Of a DNA stretch of 64,000 nt, positions 12,201 through 24,914 are shown piece after piece (within the stretch, counting starts at the first letter, position 1; the number at the start of each line of letters is the position of its first letter). Source of the DNA: Branchiostoma floridae (taxonomy: Eukaryota > Chordata > Leptocardii > Amphioxiformes > Branchiostomatidae); contig NC_049982.1 in NCBI RefSeq assembly GCF_000003815.2, positions 14,912,694 to 14,976,693 of the forward strand. Direction: 5' to 3'. The notes below the pieces were generated by a model, which was not told the DNA's origin, made no database searches, and worked only from the letters and a program-made list of their open reading frames with translations. The position numbers and the translations under genes were made by a program.

Positions 12201-15200
12201 ACATTGCACCGGCATCCAGACACAGGGCAAAATGTAAAACTTCAGAAAGTACGAAGTCATGTTTGTCAACTATGAACGTCTGTTCTCAGCATATATGTTG
12301 TATCAGACCCTGTAGGGTTGCGAAATTCGCTGAAAATAGTTTATTGGCTCAGTGGGTGCCATGAGTATTGTGTGTCACCATTAAAAGTAATTTAAGGTGT
12401 AGAAAATACGAACAAAAACCAAGATGGAGATAGTGCTAAGGTTCACTGACATTCAAACCTTTGCAAACAGTTCCAAACATCATCAGATGAGCCGCAATGC
12501 AAAACGTAGGATACGGGACTGTCATTAACACTAATGATAATCAGGTGGTTGTTTAATTTGTCCATTTAGCCGACAGGATTGTGGTCGGGCAGGGCCTTTA
12601 AATTCACACAGCACTGCAGTGGCGAAATAATCACGAACACGACACAAGTTGGGCAGTCGAGGATCATTATCTGTAATGGTGAGATGATACAACGATACGG
12701 CGCAAGCACGGTGTTGTCTGTTCAGTGTACAGAAGCAGGGAAGGCTGTTGATAGTGTGGCAAAACACTAGACTTACTTATTCAAAATGCCATACAATGTA
12801 AATAGCTTAGCTGCAGCTACATTTATTGATGTCTGCACAAAAGGGTAAAGAAAGTATTAGATCCCTGACAACCTTGACCTTCATTGTGACATTAGAATGT
12901 TTCTGGAATGTATTATCTTAATTGGCTTTTAACTTCTCCTCAGACGAGAAACTCCCTAGTGAGAGCGGGACCCACTCCGACACGGCGTCCACAGGCTACA
13001 GCACGGGCAGTGTCACGTCTCTGACCTCCATCTCTCCCGTGCCGTCCCCGCACGACACCCTCACCCGACCCCGCAGGCCCAGGCCCAGGAGCGCCATGGC
13101 CGACAATACCTTCAGCTGGGGAGGTACGGGGATGGGTACATATAGCCTGGAGTCCAGTCTTATTCCCTTTAGTCCGCTCCCGAAGTTCGCTACCCCGCCG
13201 TTGGCCGTTTGCGGGGTACCGACTAAAGCGGCGGACTAAAGCGAACAAGGCTGGACTCCAGGCTAGGGTACATGAACGAATGAAACAATGAAGAACCGAT
13301 ACTGGCATGGGATTTTTATCTATTTTTATTGACCAGTTGAAAGACTGGACGAGCGAGTGTATTCTCATGTGTAAGTGAGCTCGAGGGAAAGAAATTATTT
13401 ACTATTGTAGAGTGAAATGAACGAGGAGCAGAAATAACAGCTGACTAGACCAAGAGCAACAAAATAAACAACCAAGCTACAAAACAATGTTAACTGATTT
13501 CAGTTCTGTTTAACTTAATTGAAATAATATTTCTTCCACAGGCAAATCCCCCGACGGTTACCATAACGGACCCATCCCAATGGAGCTCATCACCAAAGGT
13601 GAGAGCTTGGGAAGGGAAGAGCTAGAGGGGCTTATTGGGGTTTAGGATGCTATAAAAGTTAGATTTTTATTAGACCAACAACTGATCGCAAATATAGCAA
13701 GAACTTTTGCTTTGCAATTGAAGGAAAGTGTATAATTCGCAATTCTAACTAAGCATTAACACCCACTCACTGCTAATGATTTGATAAATGTTACACAAAA
13801 ACATTAGGAGTAACTTGCGTGTGTCCTCACTACCAGTGTGTCTTTTTTGCAGCAGTTAAGGAGTTTGATTCCCTGAGATGGTGCTACGAACAGAACCAGA
13901 GACAGGTAAGAATTAGACCGATGGACAACACGTGCGGACAGACATAATCTAGAAACAAACGAAACAGTACAAGTTACCGCCAGATACAGCCATCGGTATC
14001 ATCGCTACCAGCGTCATTGTTGCCATCGTTACCGTCATCCTATCGACAACATCATTTCCATCTTCTGCCTGTTAGCCACGTCATCATATTCGTGACCTGT
14101 TTTCGTCTTCCTTCTTGCCATCTTCATCCTATATTTCAACAAACGGCCAGCGCTTGCAACGTCAGAATGCTCAACAACATGTGACGTTATATACAGCTTG
14201 TAATAGTTAGAGCTTGGCTATTGCAAATAGTAACATGCACAAAGTAACATCGTCAATAACGCAAATTTATGTGAAATGTGTGATTCAATTGGATTTTTGT
14301 GTCAATTTTCCATGGGTTTTCGTATCAGGTAATAATGATGAATGTATTTCCTTTGTCTTCTGTACCTTTCGTGACCGCCAGTATATGGAGGTTGTGGGAA
14401 AATTGCAGGAAACTCAATCGGAGCTGAGCAAGTTAAAAAGAGGTAAAGTCAAACTTTATGTTTTGTATCATTTTGTTTTCTTGTTGTTGTCACTCTTACG
14501 CATCGATTGCCTATGATACACGCGGCGAATCGAGTTTGCTTGTCGCGGAGAATGTGTCCGTTTGTACGCCCTTCCCTGACCACATCTGTTTGAAAAAAAA
14601 AACGGTTGACTCTCGGCGGTAGGCCAGGGTTGGATCGTCATTTGAGCGTTTGCCTGATATCTATGAAAGTGGTTCTCTGAATCATGACAATGATGACCTG
14701 ATAACAGATTGTTTGTGTGCCCAGCTTCCCGGTTCTTGGTGGATGACTACGAGACGATCCAGACACAGCTGGAGGTGCAGGAGAGCTGCAGGATAGAGGC
14801 GGAGAGATACGCAGCAAAGGTCGGGGTGGTTATCTTTGTGTCAAGAGAAACTTAATGATGGGCAAGGTCTTAGGTATAAGGGACATAACCAAATAGATAA
14901 AACACCTGAAGAGAATTTCTACAACGTCTTCTAAACAGTCTTATTGTACTCGCAGAAACTTTTTGAAAATTGATTAGGAAAACTAATTCAGAAAACCTGG
15001 TTTTGTGTTTTTTTTAATTTTTTTATTGTGCTCTTTCAACTTTTCCATCAGATGGTTCAAGAGAACAAGGTTTTGAAGCGAGTGAGTCAAGGCTTCCTTT
15101 TGGAGCACGGAGGGAAGGTGCCCATTAACGAGAACCGCCACGAGCCCACGGAAATCAGCGAACTCAACAGCCGGATATCTGGTGAGACCACAAACTTTCT

Positions 15201-18200
15201 ACAGTTTGTTAACGGTAACTGGTAGGTAGATAGGCTATATTTTTAACCAATTGAAGTGGTTTGTGTTGATGGCTATTTGAATGATCCTGTATGTAAACAT
15301 GATTACGGTTTTCGTTAGATTTTAGAGGTTTTCATTTCTTGTACCAAGTAGTAATTAATCAAGGAACTGGATATTATTTTGGAAACGGTCAGACGCGATT
15401 CAGATAACATCCGTTATCTTTCGTCAGTACCGTTGTACCGATACCACATAGACGTTTTCTTGTTTCATTTTGGCAAAGTCGATAAGTTCGACATATTATG
15501 TTCCTACGATACTCGCCCACGCGTTAACAACACTCGCAATCTAAGGGTAACATATGTATAATTTCGCAAAACCATTCCTGAGTAGGAAAAGACTTTGTAG
15601 CTTCCAATAGTGGATACTTCAACGTATCTAAGACGTCTTGAATCTTATCATAACATAATGTCCTGACCAAGACATCGCCTGAGAGGAGATTAGTACTGTA
15701 CCACATATGCTTGGTATGAAAGCTTCACAGGAAGATCACTCTACTACATAGATGCATATGTGGATGGTTCATGAAAGGCAATAGACTACAGTACGCTTGT
15801 TAGAAATACCCCCTCTTTGGGAACAAGTTCAACTACATGTAGCTCACGGAGCAGGTTTCTTACATACCGTGAACACGCGAAAAAACGGAGAAAATTACAT
15901 TTCTCTGCACTACGTGCCGGGGGTATATCTTAGATCGTGCTGAACGTGCCAATCTCATTCGTTGGTATTCTCAATGCCATTCTGGGGCCAATCAGAGAGC
16001 TCGGTTCTGCATAATAACGCAGGTCAGGATGTGAAAGATATGAATATGTTGAAGCAATAAGTCTGAGTTTTCTACACCACATTCGTGGACAAGAAAGGGC
16101 GTAGGCTACAGAGAAATAAGCGAGATTGTGGAGTAAAATGGAGGGCAAGGATTTTCCGAAGTGGTTCTTGACGTCCATGTTCCGCACACCGGAGCTGTAT
16201 GTCTCCATCCAGAAGCTGGAGTACCACGAGGTGCACGTGACAGGTACAGGAGACATGGGTTCGTACAGTCCTTCATTTGTACCCTCAACTATCGTCAGAA
16301 ATGCGTAGCAAAACACACACGCTGAGAACAGAAGGGAAACGGATTCATACAGAATCCTTGATCACATTTGTCTCAAATGATATCATTGTGCTCTCATTGT
16401 TATGTTTAAACAATGTTGTATCAATACGAAAGGAGTTTAGTCCTGTACATAAGACCAATTATTGTTGCGGTTTGTGTCGTACGTTATATTGCTTGGGTAG
16501 ATTCCCATTTAGCAGTCAGCAAGCAAAATTCTTTTCTTAAAGTTGGTCTAAAACACCATCATTTTCAGCGCTAGCGCCAAAAAAGAAATGTCCCTTTAAT
16601 TGATTCTTTTCCGTTTTCTTACAAGCTATTTATATCATTCACCGTAGGGAACATTAAGGAAAATGTACTAGAGATTGTGGAGCTGTATTGACAGAACGAG
16701 TGATTGCGCAATTAGCTGGACAAATGCTGCTGATATAGTCTGTGTAATTTGTTTACACTGCACGACAAAAGGATACGACTTGTAATATGTGATATTTGTC
16801 GGGCATAGTAACACGAACTTCTTGTTGACATTCCAGCTTCCTGTATTCCGAGATATGTACAAGAAGTGTTTTTTTTCTGACCGCCATCTTGGTATAACTT
16901 CGAAATAAAATTGCTGAATTTATTCCAACGGGATGGGGGGGGGGGATGAGCATTTTGGGCATATACTCGTAAATGTCCAATTTCATTTGCAGGGCTGCTT
17001 ATGTCCACACTGTCGTTGTTTAATCATGAAAACAGCATCCCGATTTTCTGATCTTTCCAAGAAAGTTGTAACCCAGACTTCTTATGAAACCCGTGCGTGG
17101 GTGTGTGCTTTGCACTCTCGACGCCAACGCTTGAAGAAGTGGACGATTGTTTTGCCGGCGTGTCCTTGATATCATGCTCTGCAACGGAATCGCATGTTCT
17201 TAAAAGAAACGGGCAGTGAGACTTTAAGTCTAGCAGATTTATAGTATAACTTTGGTTCGTTTTGTTGAAGACCCACAGGTGTTGCCTCCCACACATGTAT
17301 CCGGAAATTTGCCACATAGCGTCGTAAAGAGGATAAAAGAAATATTAAGAATTATAGAGAAAGCGACATTTTCTTTCAATATTCTTTAATATCAAGTTGG
17401 AGTTTGCTTATTATGACAGCCTAACTACAAGGCATGTTCCATGTTGGTTTAGTTTTCAGACACTGTATTGTTGATTTCGTCTTTAGAAATTAGAAGTCTC
17501 CTTACGTGCCTCCTGTTGCTTTTTTTAAATTCATGGCAAGCCCAGGCCTAAGGAAACATAGCGGAGGGAGGTCTTCTCATTCTGGACCGCGGCCAGGAAA
17601 GGTCACTGACCTTTAAGTTTCCGCTGCTGAACCAAATAAGTTAAAGCTTACTGTTCTTTCATATGTACTAAAAGCTTATTTTCTCATTTCGCAGCTCTGA
17701 CCGCCATAGTAGGGAAGCTACGCAGCGATCTGACGGTGGCCAATGACCGCGCACACTGCGCAGAAAAGGAAGCCAGAGAGTTTAAAGAAAAGGTAACTTA
17801 CTGATGACTGAAGAACTTGAATTTTACGAATAATTTGGAATTTGTTTCATTGTCTATGTGTTTAGGCACTGATGATCTGGACATTCCTAAATACCAAGGT
17901 AATCCAGAATCAAGGTTTGAACATAGGGACTTTTACACTCCTACAGCCTTCGGAGGTAAACAGCCGTCCTGATTTTGAAAATTTCTTACAATACCTAATA
18001 AAAAGCTTCAATCAATATTTGACCACATAATCATTGGAATAGTTTCCTTCCTTAAAACTCAGCAGGGAACGATCCTGTACAAAAAAGGAGACAACACTCT
18101 ATTCGTACTACATTTTAAAATGTTCTCTTTTTAAAGGTTATATGGTTTCCTTACACGTTTCCTTTATATTTCCTGTTATTTCCCTTGCCTGCTCGCACCC

Positions 18201-21200
18201 CTTGCTCTTTACACGTCATCAATTTCCGTTGACGCACGGCTAGCTAACAGTTTGAATTCACTGCATGTATCACTTAATAATGCATGCTTTATCCCATATT
18301 TTCCTTTTTCGCTGCTCTCAGCATCGTTTCCCAACCCTGGTAAGTTTTACCTACAAACGTCAGTATGACAAAATCACGTATTTGGGCCAATTTTTACCAT
18401 TTCGCTCTCGAGATAGGAGTTAACTGGAGATAAGTGAGACTGATCCCGTAGGCGCGAGCGGTTTCAGCACCAAGGACAGCACCCAAACACCACAACAAAA
18501 TTCACGCGTTCGTTCACCCAAAGAGTTACTGCGCAGTACAGCTACTATCTCCTAAAAGTTTGTTTTTGCCGTATGGTTAGAGAAGCTACCGTGATGAGCG
18601 CATGTGTTAAACTTCGAACTCCATACAAGGGTAATATTTCTCCCAACATGCAGTGGAGATGCTTAAGTGAGCACTCATGTAGCCCTTCCTTGAATTTCCA
18701 CCTTACCATTACCAACCCTAATACCTGAAACTCCTCATAAGTGTGCGTTAAGTTTAGCTGATTTTGATCCTTTTCTCCCTGTACAGTATGAGGAAGAACG
18801 GGCGGAGCATAATGAAGCAAAAGTACGGGTGTCGTCCTTGGAAGAGGTAGTCAAGAAATTCAAACGGGGTAAGTACCGTAGTTGCGTCATGCCCTTCTTA
18901 TTAAGTCAGTTGCTCTTTGTTGACAGGTCCTGACACATTCAATACTTTCAAACATTTAGTTTGTAGACTTTCTAATTCGAACAAGTATTAGTCTATAAAA
19001 ACAGGCTGACTTCCTAGAACATTTCATGAAATAATACATTTTCGGTATAATGAGAATCCATCCTAAATGGATGGTGTCCCTTCGTTTGCTTCATTAATTG
19101 ACAGCGTATGAAGTTTTTTTGCATAAGTACAATGTCATGTATTTTCCACCTGCCATCCCCAGTGTCCACCATGGTTGTGGAGGAGTACGAAGATCTGCAG
19201 CAGACACTGGAGGAGGAGAAAGACTTCAGGATACATGCAGAGGAATATGCCTATAAGGTGAGTGAGGGAAGAAAGCAACAAGGAAAGAAGGAATGAAGCT
19301 AGGAGAATCAAGAAAGGATATAGCGTGTACTGGATCAGAGATTTTCAAATTGCATACAATGTGGTCGAAGGACTATGATTTATTTTTCCAGTTTTACATT
19401 TGCCGTTGTAATTTTTTTCGTTGCAAATGTTACGTTATATACTAGATATAGTTGTGACAATTGTTCTGTCCATTTACTCTTACACATATAGAACCAGTGA
19501 ACATGTTATACAGATGACCTCAATTTGATGCAAACGCCTGCTTTTTACAGATTCGTAAGGAGAGGAATGCGCTGCGACACAAGAGTGCCATTTTGGAAGG
19601 TGGAGTGACCATGGATGACCGACTGATGGCCGCACTGGACAGAGTGACTCNNNNNNNNNNNNNNNNNNNNNNNNNNNNNNNNNNNNNNNNNNNNNNNNNN
19701 NNNNNNNNNNNNNNNNNNNNNNNNNNNNNNNNNNNNNNNNNNNNNNNNNNTTATGCTTCTACATGATCTATCTCTTTCTTGTCCTATAGTTAAACCCCAA
19801 TTTATTTGTACCTACTCTACTATGTAAGCTAACATTACATGCTACAGTTACAATCCAATGTTACCTTGCACCACATAATTCAGATACGTCACCTTGAGGA
19901 TGAACTTGCAGAAGCAGAACGTGTTGAAAAGGTGAGACTTTGTACCAAAGTCACTTAACTTTAAGCTGCCTTAAGGGTGGTCCTTCTTTCTGGTCATTGC
20001 TTCTAAAACTGCATTGACTAGGGGTACTTTATTTTACAGAAAGCCAAACCCTTAACTGCATAACATGTACTTGGTAAACTTTGTTTAACACATTTGTTCA
20101 GTACTTCATGTTGCATCAGAAAATAATAGTTTCAGGTCATCTCATGCCCTGACAAATCCCCTCTCTTTAAAAAGCGTGAGCATTTGCCATTTGCTACTGA
20201 TGTATAAAATTATATTGTACAGGATTGCAGGCAGGATTCATTAACTACAATGGATGGTCTAGGATTTGATCTTACCTGCATGTAAGTAGTTTCTTGACTA
20301 GTATGTTTTTTCTGTGATAGGTCCGTTCATTAGAGAAGCAACTGGAGAATTCAGGTGACATAGGGATGGTGGAGAGATTACAGTCTGGCATCACCATGGC
20401 AACAGGTGACCCAGGAAGGGGAGACAGAGTACAGTCTGGCATCACCATGGCAACAGGTGACACAAGGAGGGGAGACAGAGCACAGTCTGGCATCACCATG
20501 GCAACAGGTGACCCAGGGAGGGGAGACAGAGACAGAGTACATTCTGGCATCACCATGGCAACAGGTGACCCAGGGAGGGGAGACAGAGTACAGTCTGGCA
20601 TCACCATGGCAACAGGTGATCCAGGGAGGGGGGACAGAGTACAGTCTGGCATCACTATGGCAACAGGTGACACAGGGAGGGGAGACAGAGTACAGTCTGG
20701 CATCACCATGGCAACAGGTGACACAAGGAGGGGAGACAGAGTACAGTCTGGCATCACCATGGCAACAGGTGACACAAGGAGCGGAGACAGAGTACAGTCT
20801 GGTATCACCATGCCAACAGGTGACACAGGGAGGGGAGACAGAGTACAGTCTGGCATCACCATGGCAACAGGTGACACAAGGAGGGGAGACAGAGTACAGT
20901 CTGGCATCACCATGGCAACAGAAGAATCCAGCCAGATGCAGAGAAGAGCGACTGAAGCTGAGTCCAAGGTGAAGGAGCTGGAGAAGCAAGTTGAAGAGTT
21001 GAGGAAGAAGCTGGCGGCACCTCCTGCAGCACCACCCCCTCCTCCACCACCCCCACCTCCGCCACCACCACCCCCTCCCCCTCCGAACCCCATGAAGGTT
21101 TTTGGCAACATCCTTGGCAAGAAGCGGCCAGCGGGTCTCCCAAAGAAAGGTTGGTGTTAGGTTGTTCAGGAATGAGGATGTGGTGTTATCTGAGATTGGC

Positions 21201-22529
21201 CCTTTCATGATTAACTTCTTGCACCTCTATGGAAGTTCACTGAACCTCTGAGAGGGCAATCTACTGTAGTCTACATGACGATCCAGTCAAAATGCCTAAA
21301 AGCAATCTTTCCAAAACCATTTTCCCCCAGACGACCCCCGTGACAAGGCCATGGCAGAGATGATGGAGCGAATCAAGAAGGGTGACATTGCTCTGCGCAA
21401 GACTGGCCTCATTGAGAAGGACAAGACCACAGCCATCGTTGATCTGCAGAGCATGCTGGTAAGTAGGCTGTGCCTAAAGATGTGTTTATCTGTTTTTGCA
21501 TGATTAACAATATAACGTTACTTGCTAGTAGATTCTATTGGCCAATTTTATCATTCTACAACTACATGTACAGTGACCATCCATTCTCCCCACAGAAAAA
21601 GACTGCACCCCGTAGACGGCCAAGCAAACTATTTACGATAGAAGAAAATATGGACGAGGCCACCAAAGAGTTCATGAACACTATGAGCAGAAGACGAGCA
21701 TTAACAGGTTTGATTTTATGACCAAGATACAGATGTCTGAAATTTTTTCACTTTTCCTTGGTAGATAGGGATAACATAGGTGTGACTTCAGTCTAACTCT
21801 CTCCATGTTGATTTCTGCTATAATGTTGTGTGTCATTGATACAACCTCATCAGGAAGATGTTTTATGTTTAACTACAGACAAACAATCTGGCGTGAAGCA
21901 GAAAAATGGAGGACAGGGCGAGAACCAGAAGAAATCAAGGTGAGCAACAACTTACACTATCAGTATAGAGGCCACACAATCACTAATTGCCCAGCTCTTC
22001 GTGATGGCTTAACTCTGGCATACCTCTGGTGTTTTTATTTCATAAGGTTGAAAGATGCACAGCTGATCTTTTGAGAAAAGGCTAATGCATGTTATCATCC
22101 CAATTTTGTACAATGGCAGGTGACTATGGTACCAGGTGCCTTGACATAAGCTATGTAATGTTGCACTCTGTTGTTGTTGCTTGCTGCTTGCTCAGTTGTG
22201 TTTTGTATAAATACTAGGTCAACGGCTTGGGGCAAGTCACGCTTCTGATGCTAACGCAATGTAGATGGTGAGACAACACTTTGCTGCTTACATAAATTGC
22301 ACATCATAGTTGCTAACAACCCTTTTTCACATTTCCAAATATCTGTGGATTTTGCTACCTCTGTTGGATTTTGCTACCTAATGTTAAAGCTTTGAACAGT
22401 TGTCTTTTATGCTATGGAAACAACTGAAATTTCTGTTTTTCATCTTTCAGTGAGGAAGTGACTCGTAAGAATTCAACACACACGAGGGGAAACCTGCATG
22501 ACTTTGTAGACAGTTTTAAACCTAGGTAA
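9216..22529 (+). CDS. SHTN1: Shootin-1-like protein (second paralogue, near complete)
   Basis: Exons: 9216-9318, 12944-13123, 13542-13598, 13853-13905, 14382-14442, 14725-14819, 15052-15181, 17695-17792, 18787-18868, 19163-19257, 19551 into the gap at 19651, 19884-19931, 20321-21149, 21331-21458, 21596-21707, 21879-21939 and 22451-22529 (TAA). Visible junctions are all in phase; at least 769 aa. Order: Ser/Pro-rich N-terminus; coiled-coil exons including MVVEEYEDLQQTLEEEKDF, the counterpart of vertebrate VEEYEEMQ..LE.EKD, and ENKVLKRVSQ; a coding minisatellite; a heptad helix KVKELEKQVEELRKKL; a run of about 18 prolines followed by NPMKVFG; then AEMMERIKKGDIALRK and NTMSRRRAL. Shootin-1 couples actin flow to L1-type adhesion molecules in axons; the FH1-like polyproline suggests profilin or SH3 binding (inference). 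The first exon is predicted from phase fit and an in-frame stop at 9147; exon 11 is cut by the gap. The last two exons are less certain. Confidence 0.85.
9319..12943 (+). other. Long first intron of shootin-2
   Basis: 3.6 kb between the proposed first coding exon (donor GTAAGT at 9319) and the strongly supported exon at 12944. I see no coding sequence in it. It could hold enhancers or an alternative promoter, but no clear motif stands out. Confidence 0.4.
13142..13265. mobile_element. 124-bp hAT-like MITE with 8-bp target-site duplication
   Basis: The terminal inverted repeat TAGCCTGGAGTCCAG (from 13143) is matched perfectly by CTGGACTCCAGGCTA ending at 13265. The interior continues as an imperfect hairpin (CTTTAGTCCG against CGGACTAAAG, TACCCCGC against GCGGGGTA). 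The flanks GGGTACAT at 13134-13141 and 13266-13273 are identical 8-mers, the target-site length typical of hAT elements. No coding capacity. It lies 19 bp inside the intron after exon 12944-13123. Confidence 0.75.
15182..17694 (+). other. Shootin-2 intron without recognised exon
   Basis: 2.5 kb between exons 7 and 8. Open frames around 15.9-16.3 kb lack paired splice sites or domain similarity. It contains a poly(G) run near 16.93 kb. Nothing else was recognised. Confidence 0.4.
19651..19750. other. Assembly gap, 100 N, inside a shootin-2 coding exon
   Basis: The gap begins within the exon that starts at 19551 (IRKERNALRHKS...ALDRVT), so the end of that exon and its donor are lost. By phase, the missing coding sequence must be 2 modulo 3 bases long to rejoin exon 19884-19931. 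Confidence 0.95.
20381..20921 (+). repeat. In-frame coding minisatellite, 51-bp unit, 10 full copies plus a partial
   Basis: Each unit encodes 17 residues of the form SGITMATGDxxRGDRVQ. The third copy is 57 bp (19 residues, with an extra DR). The array starts at 20381 and the eleventh, partial unit starts at 20897 and runs into ATEESSQMQ. The copies are nearly identical at the DNA level, which indicates recent expansion. Because 51 is divisible by 3 and the unit lacks stops in several frames, long spurious open frames appear on both strands. Confidence 0.95.
21016..21090 (+). repeat. CCN-rich tract encoding polyproline in shootin-2
   Basis: A low-complexity CCA/CCC/CCT/CCG tract encodes Ala/Pro residues leading into about 18 consecutive prolines, just before NPMKVFG. 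Vertebrate shootin-1 has a polyproline block followed by NPI at the same place, which supports orthology of the region. Mixed codons imply selection on the protein more than pure slippage. Confidence 0.8.
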
Positions 22530-24914
22530 TGGTACTCTGGAACTGCTGACTGGTTTGACTAGAATTGGTTCCGCGGCTTCAACAGAATTCAGTTCAGTAC
22601 AGTACTGTGCTGGACATGTCTGGGTTTCTCCCAATAAGTCTAGTCTCAAAATTAAGACTTGTCCTATATTTGAGAAAACATCCGTGTCAGCCACTGCATA
22701 GACAATCTCAAAGGAAGGCATTTCCAGTTCTGGCTTGCAAAGAAGCCATCAACTGGGAGCAGGTAATGGGCTCAATCCTTGCATGATGCAATCTCTTATT
22801 TCTACAGTTTGTATCAGAATTTTCTTCAGTTCTTCAATGATTTGTCGACCTTCTTGAGTTATCATTTCCATCATCAGAGTCCTTCTTGGCTAAGCCCTTT
22901 TTCAGGAGTAGTCAGGAGCAGGGGAAACTTGAAATGTTGATTCTTTTCCAGCAGAGTTGCAGGAGGATTTACTGGTCCTAGCTAGTTTGGATGCTGTACA
23001 TTTATGATTGCTCGTACTCTTATGTATCATTTTGAATGAAATACTGTGTATTATTGAATTAGTGCAATAGCTTTTATGTAGACTATGTTAGAGGAGGAAA
23101 AAGTGTACCTGTTGATTTAAGGCGCATGTTTTTCTGGTAGATGCCCAGCACATGCATGTATGGCAACATGTGAAAATACAGAAAATGGTGTTGTGTATTC
23201 ATGTTTAATGATACTTGCTGCTGTCTAATATGTTAAAGATGTGTTCAATAATCAAAAGTTCCTAGCATGTACATGCCAGCTCACCACGTTTTTAGTGGTT
23301 ATATGATAAGTCAGCTGTAAAAGAGTGACTGAAGTGTTGTCAGAAGAGCAAATGTTAGAAAAAATGTTTCTGTTGGATACTTTTTTCACTCTGTGACCAT
23401 AAACCAAAAGATGAGTTACTTGAATAGCAAAGTACAGTGTGAATGTGAAGTACAGAATGAATATACAAAGTATTTCATATATCTCAGTCCTTAAAATTAT
23501 GATCACACTTTTTGAGTAAGTGTTTTGTGTACAATATTGTACTGGTATTAATAATTACATTTGGGGAAAACTCAATTGTGAAATAATACAGATGAGGACA
23601 AAAAGTGCTAGGAAGCCAATATCTTTGGCAAAGAGTGGAAAAATACATTTTGACAATCATTGCCTTTCTGTAAATATATAGATCAGATCTGTAAAGTATA
23701 TTATAAAACTGTTTGTTTATACATCAATATGCTAAATATTCTTTGCTTGTCCATAAGCAAAATTTGTTGCTATTGAACTTCATTTTTTAGTCTTGTTTGC
23801 ATGAAGTATGGGGATTCACATCTGAATACAATACAGAAATACCAGACATGTCAAACCAGAGCAAAGAAACATGTCAGTTAAAGATTAATGCATTGTAGTT
23901 GTGTGCATACTGGGTTACCATTGTCTCACCAAAAACAGCTGCAGAGTGGACCAACAGATTCATAATCATACACCGTCAATTGTTATCTTTCTGAGTTATC
24001 TACAGTACTGTTATTTCTGTTATGAGTGTAGTATCACGTTTGTCTACAATGATGGTGTACCGCTGAGCATGTGGCTGGCACTGACAAGCTTTCTCTGAGC
24101 AAACAAAGGTCTGGAGGCATTTTGCCAATGGCATTCCAAGAGCTAAGAGCATTCTGTCCTGGTCGTTGAGTAGAATACACTGAAGAACAGTATGGATTAA
24201 ACTAGGCAGATTTTTTCAATAGTAATACCAGAAATTACATTAGTCTGAGAGGAAATAAGCTCTGGCCTTTCACTGATGGAACAGAACTTTTAAATTAATA
24301 CCTTTAAAAGTCAAAATCGAATTGTTGCCTTTCAATGGTGTAGTTTGCTGATATAAACCTGGACATATTAGATGGAGAGACGACGGGATGTTTTAGTCCT
24401 CGGACATAGTTTTTTTCTTTTAATGTGTGCCATACATTTTTTCTTTTAATGTGTGCCATACATGTACATGTACATTGTAGAGGGAATGAATTAGCAATAT
24501 TAAGGCTTGTTTTCTTCTGGCATTTGTGCATATGAGGCATATATCCTATCTACATCCTTTTTAGGCACGTCTTTGTCCTGGGTTTTCAGCAAATGAAATC
24601 AAATTTGTTTATTTTTGTGCCGCCTTTTTCTCCTTTTTTTAAGGATGTTAAAAAGTATGGTCTGGGATACTTCAGGTACATTTGCAAGGGAGGTCAAAGT
24701 TACAATTATTATATTTCCTCAGAGACTGTATATTCTTGTATTCTGAACCCCAGAACAATATTTTGTTCATATACATTGTAATACCTATAGTGCCTATTGT
24801 ATCTAAGACTGAATAATGCCCTATGGTACTTATGGTAATAGAATGTAATGTTACATGTACTACATGTATGTTGGTGGGCTTTTGTGAGCCCAAATGGTAT
24901 GGAGTGGAAATAAA
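22530..24914 (+). other. Putative 3' UTR of shootin-2
   Basis: A 2.4-kb AT-rich stretch follows the stop codon and ends near an AATAAA at 24909-24914. Near 24410-24465 it includes a short tandem duplication of a CTTTTAATGTGTGCCATACA block. No other gene was seen. Confidence 0.5.
24909..24914 (+). terminator. AATAAA polyadenylation signal, shootin-2
   Basis: A canonical hexamer in the sense orientation, followed within about 25 bp by a TG-rich stretch (TGTGTGTGTTTTTG). It is the best candidate 3' end for the plus-strand shootin gene. Confidence 0.55.

Noticed and set aside
20272-21208. Minus-strand open frames of about 280 codons and a second plus-strand frame
   Set aside because: Shadows of the 51-bp minisatellite, whose length is a multiple of three; the plus frame that continues the coiled coil and polyproline is the real one.
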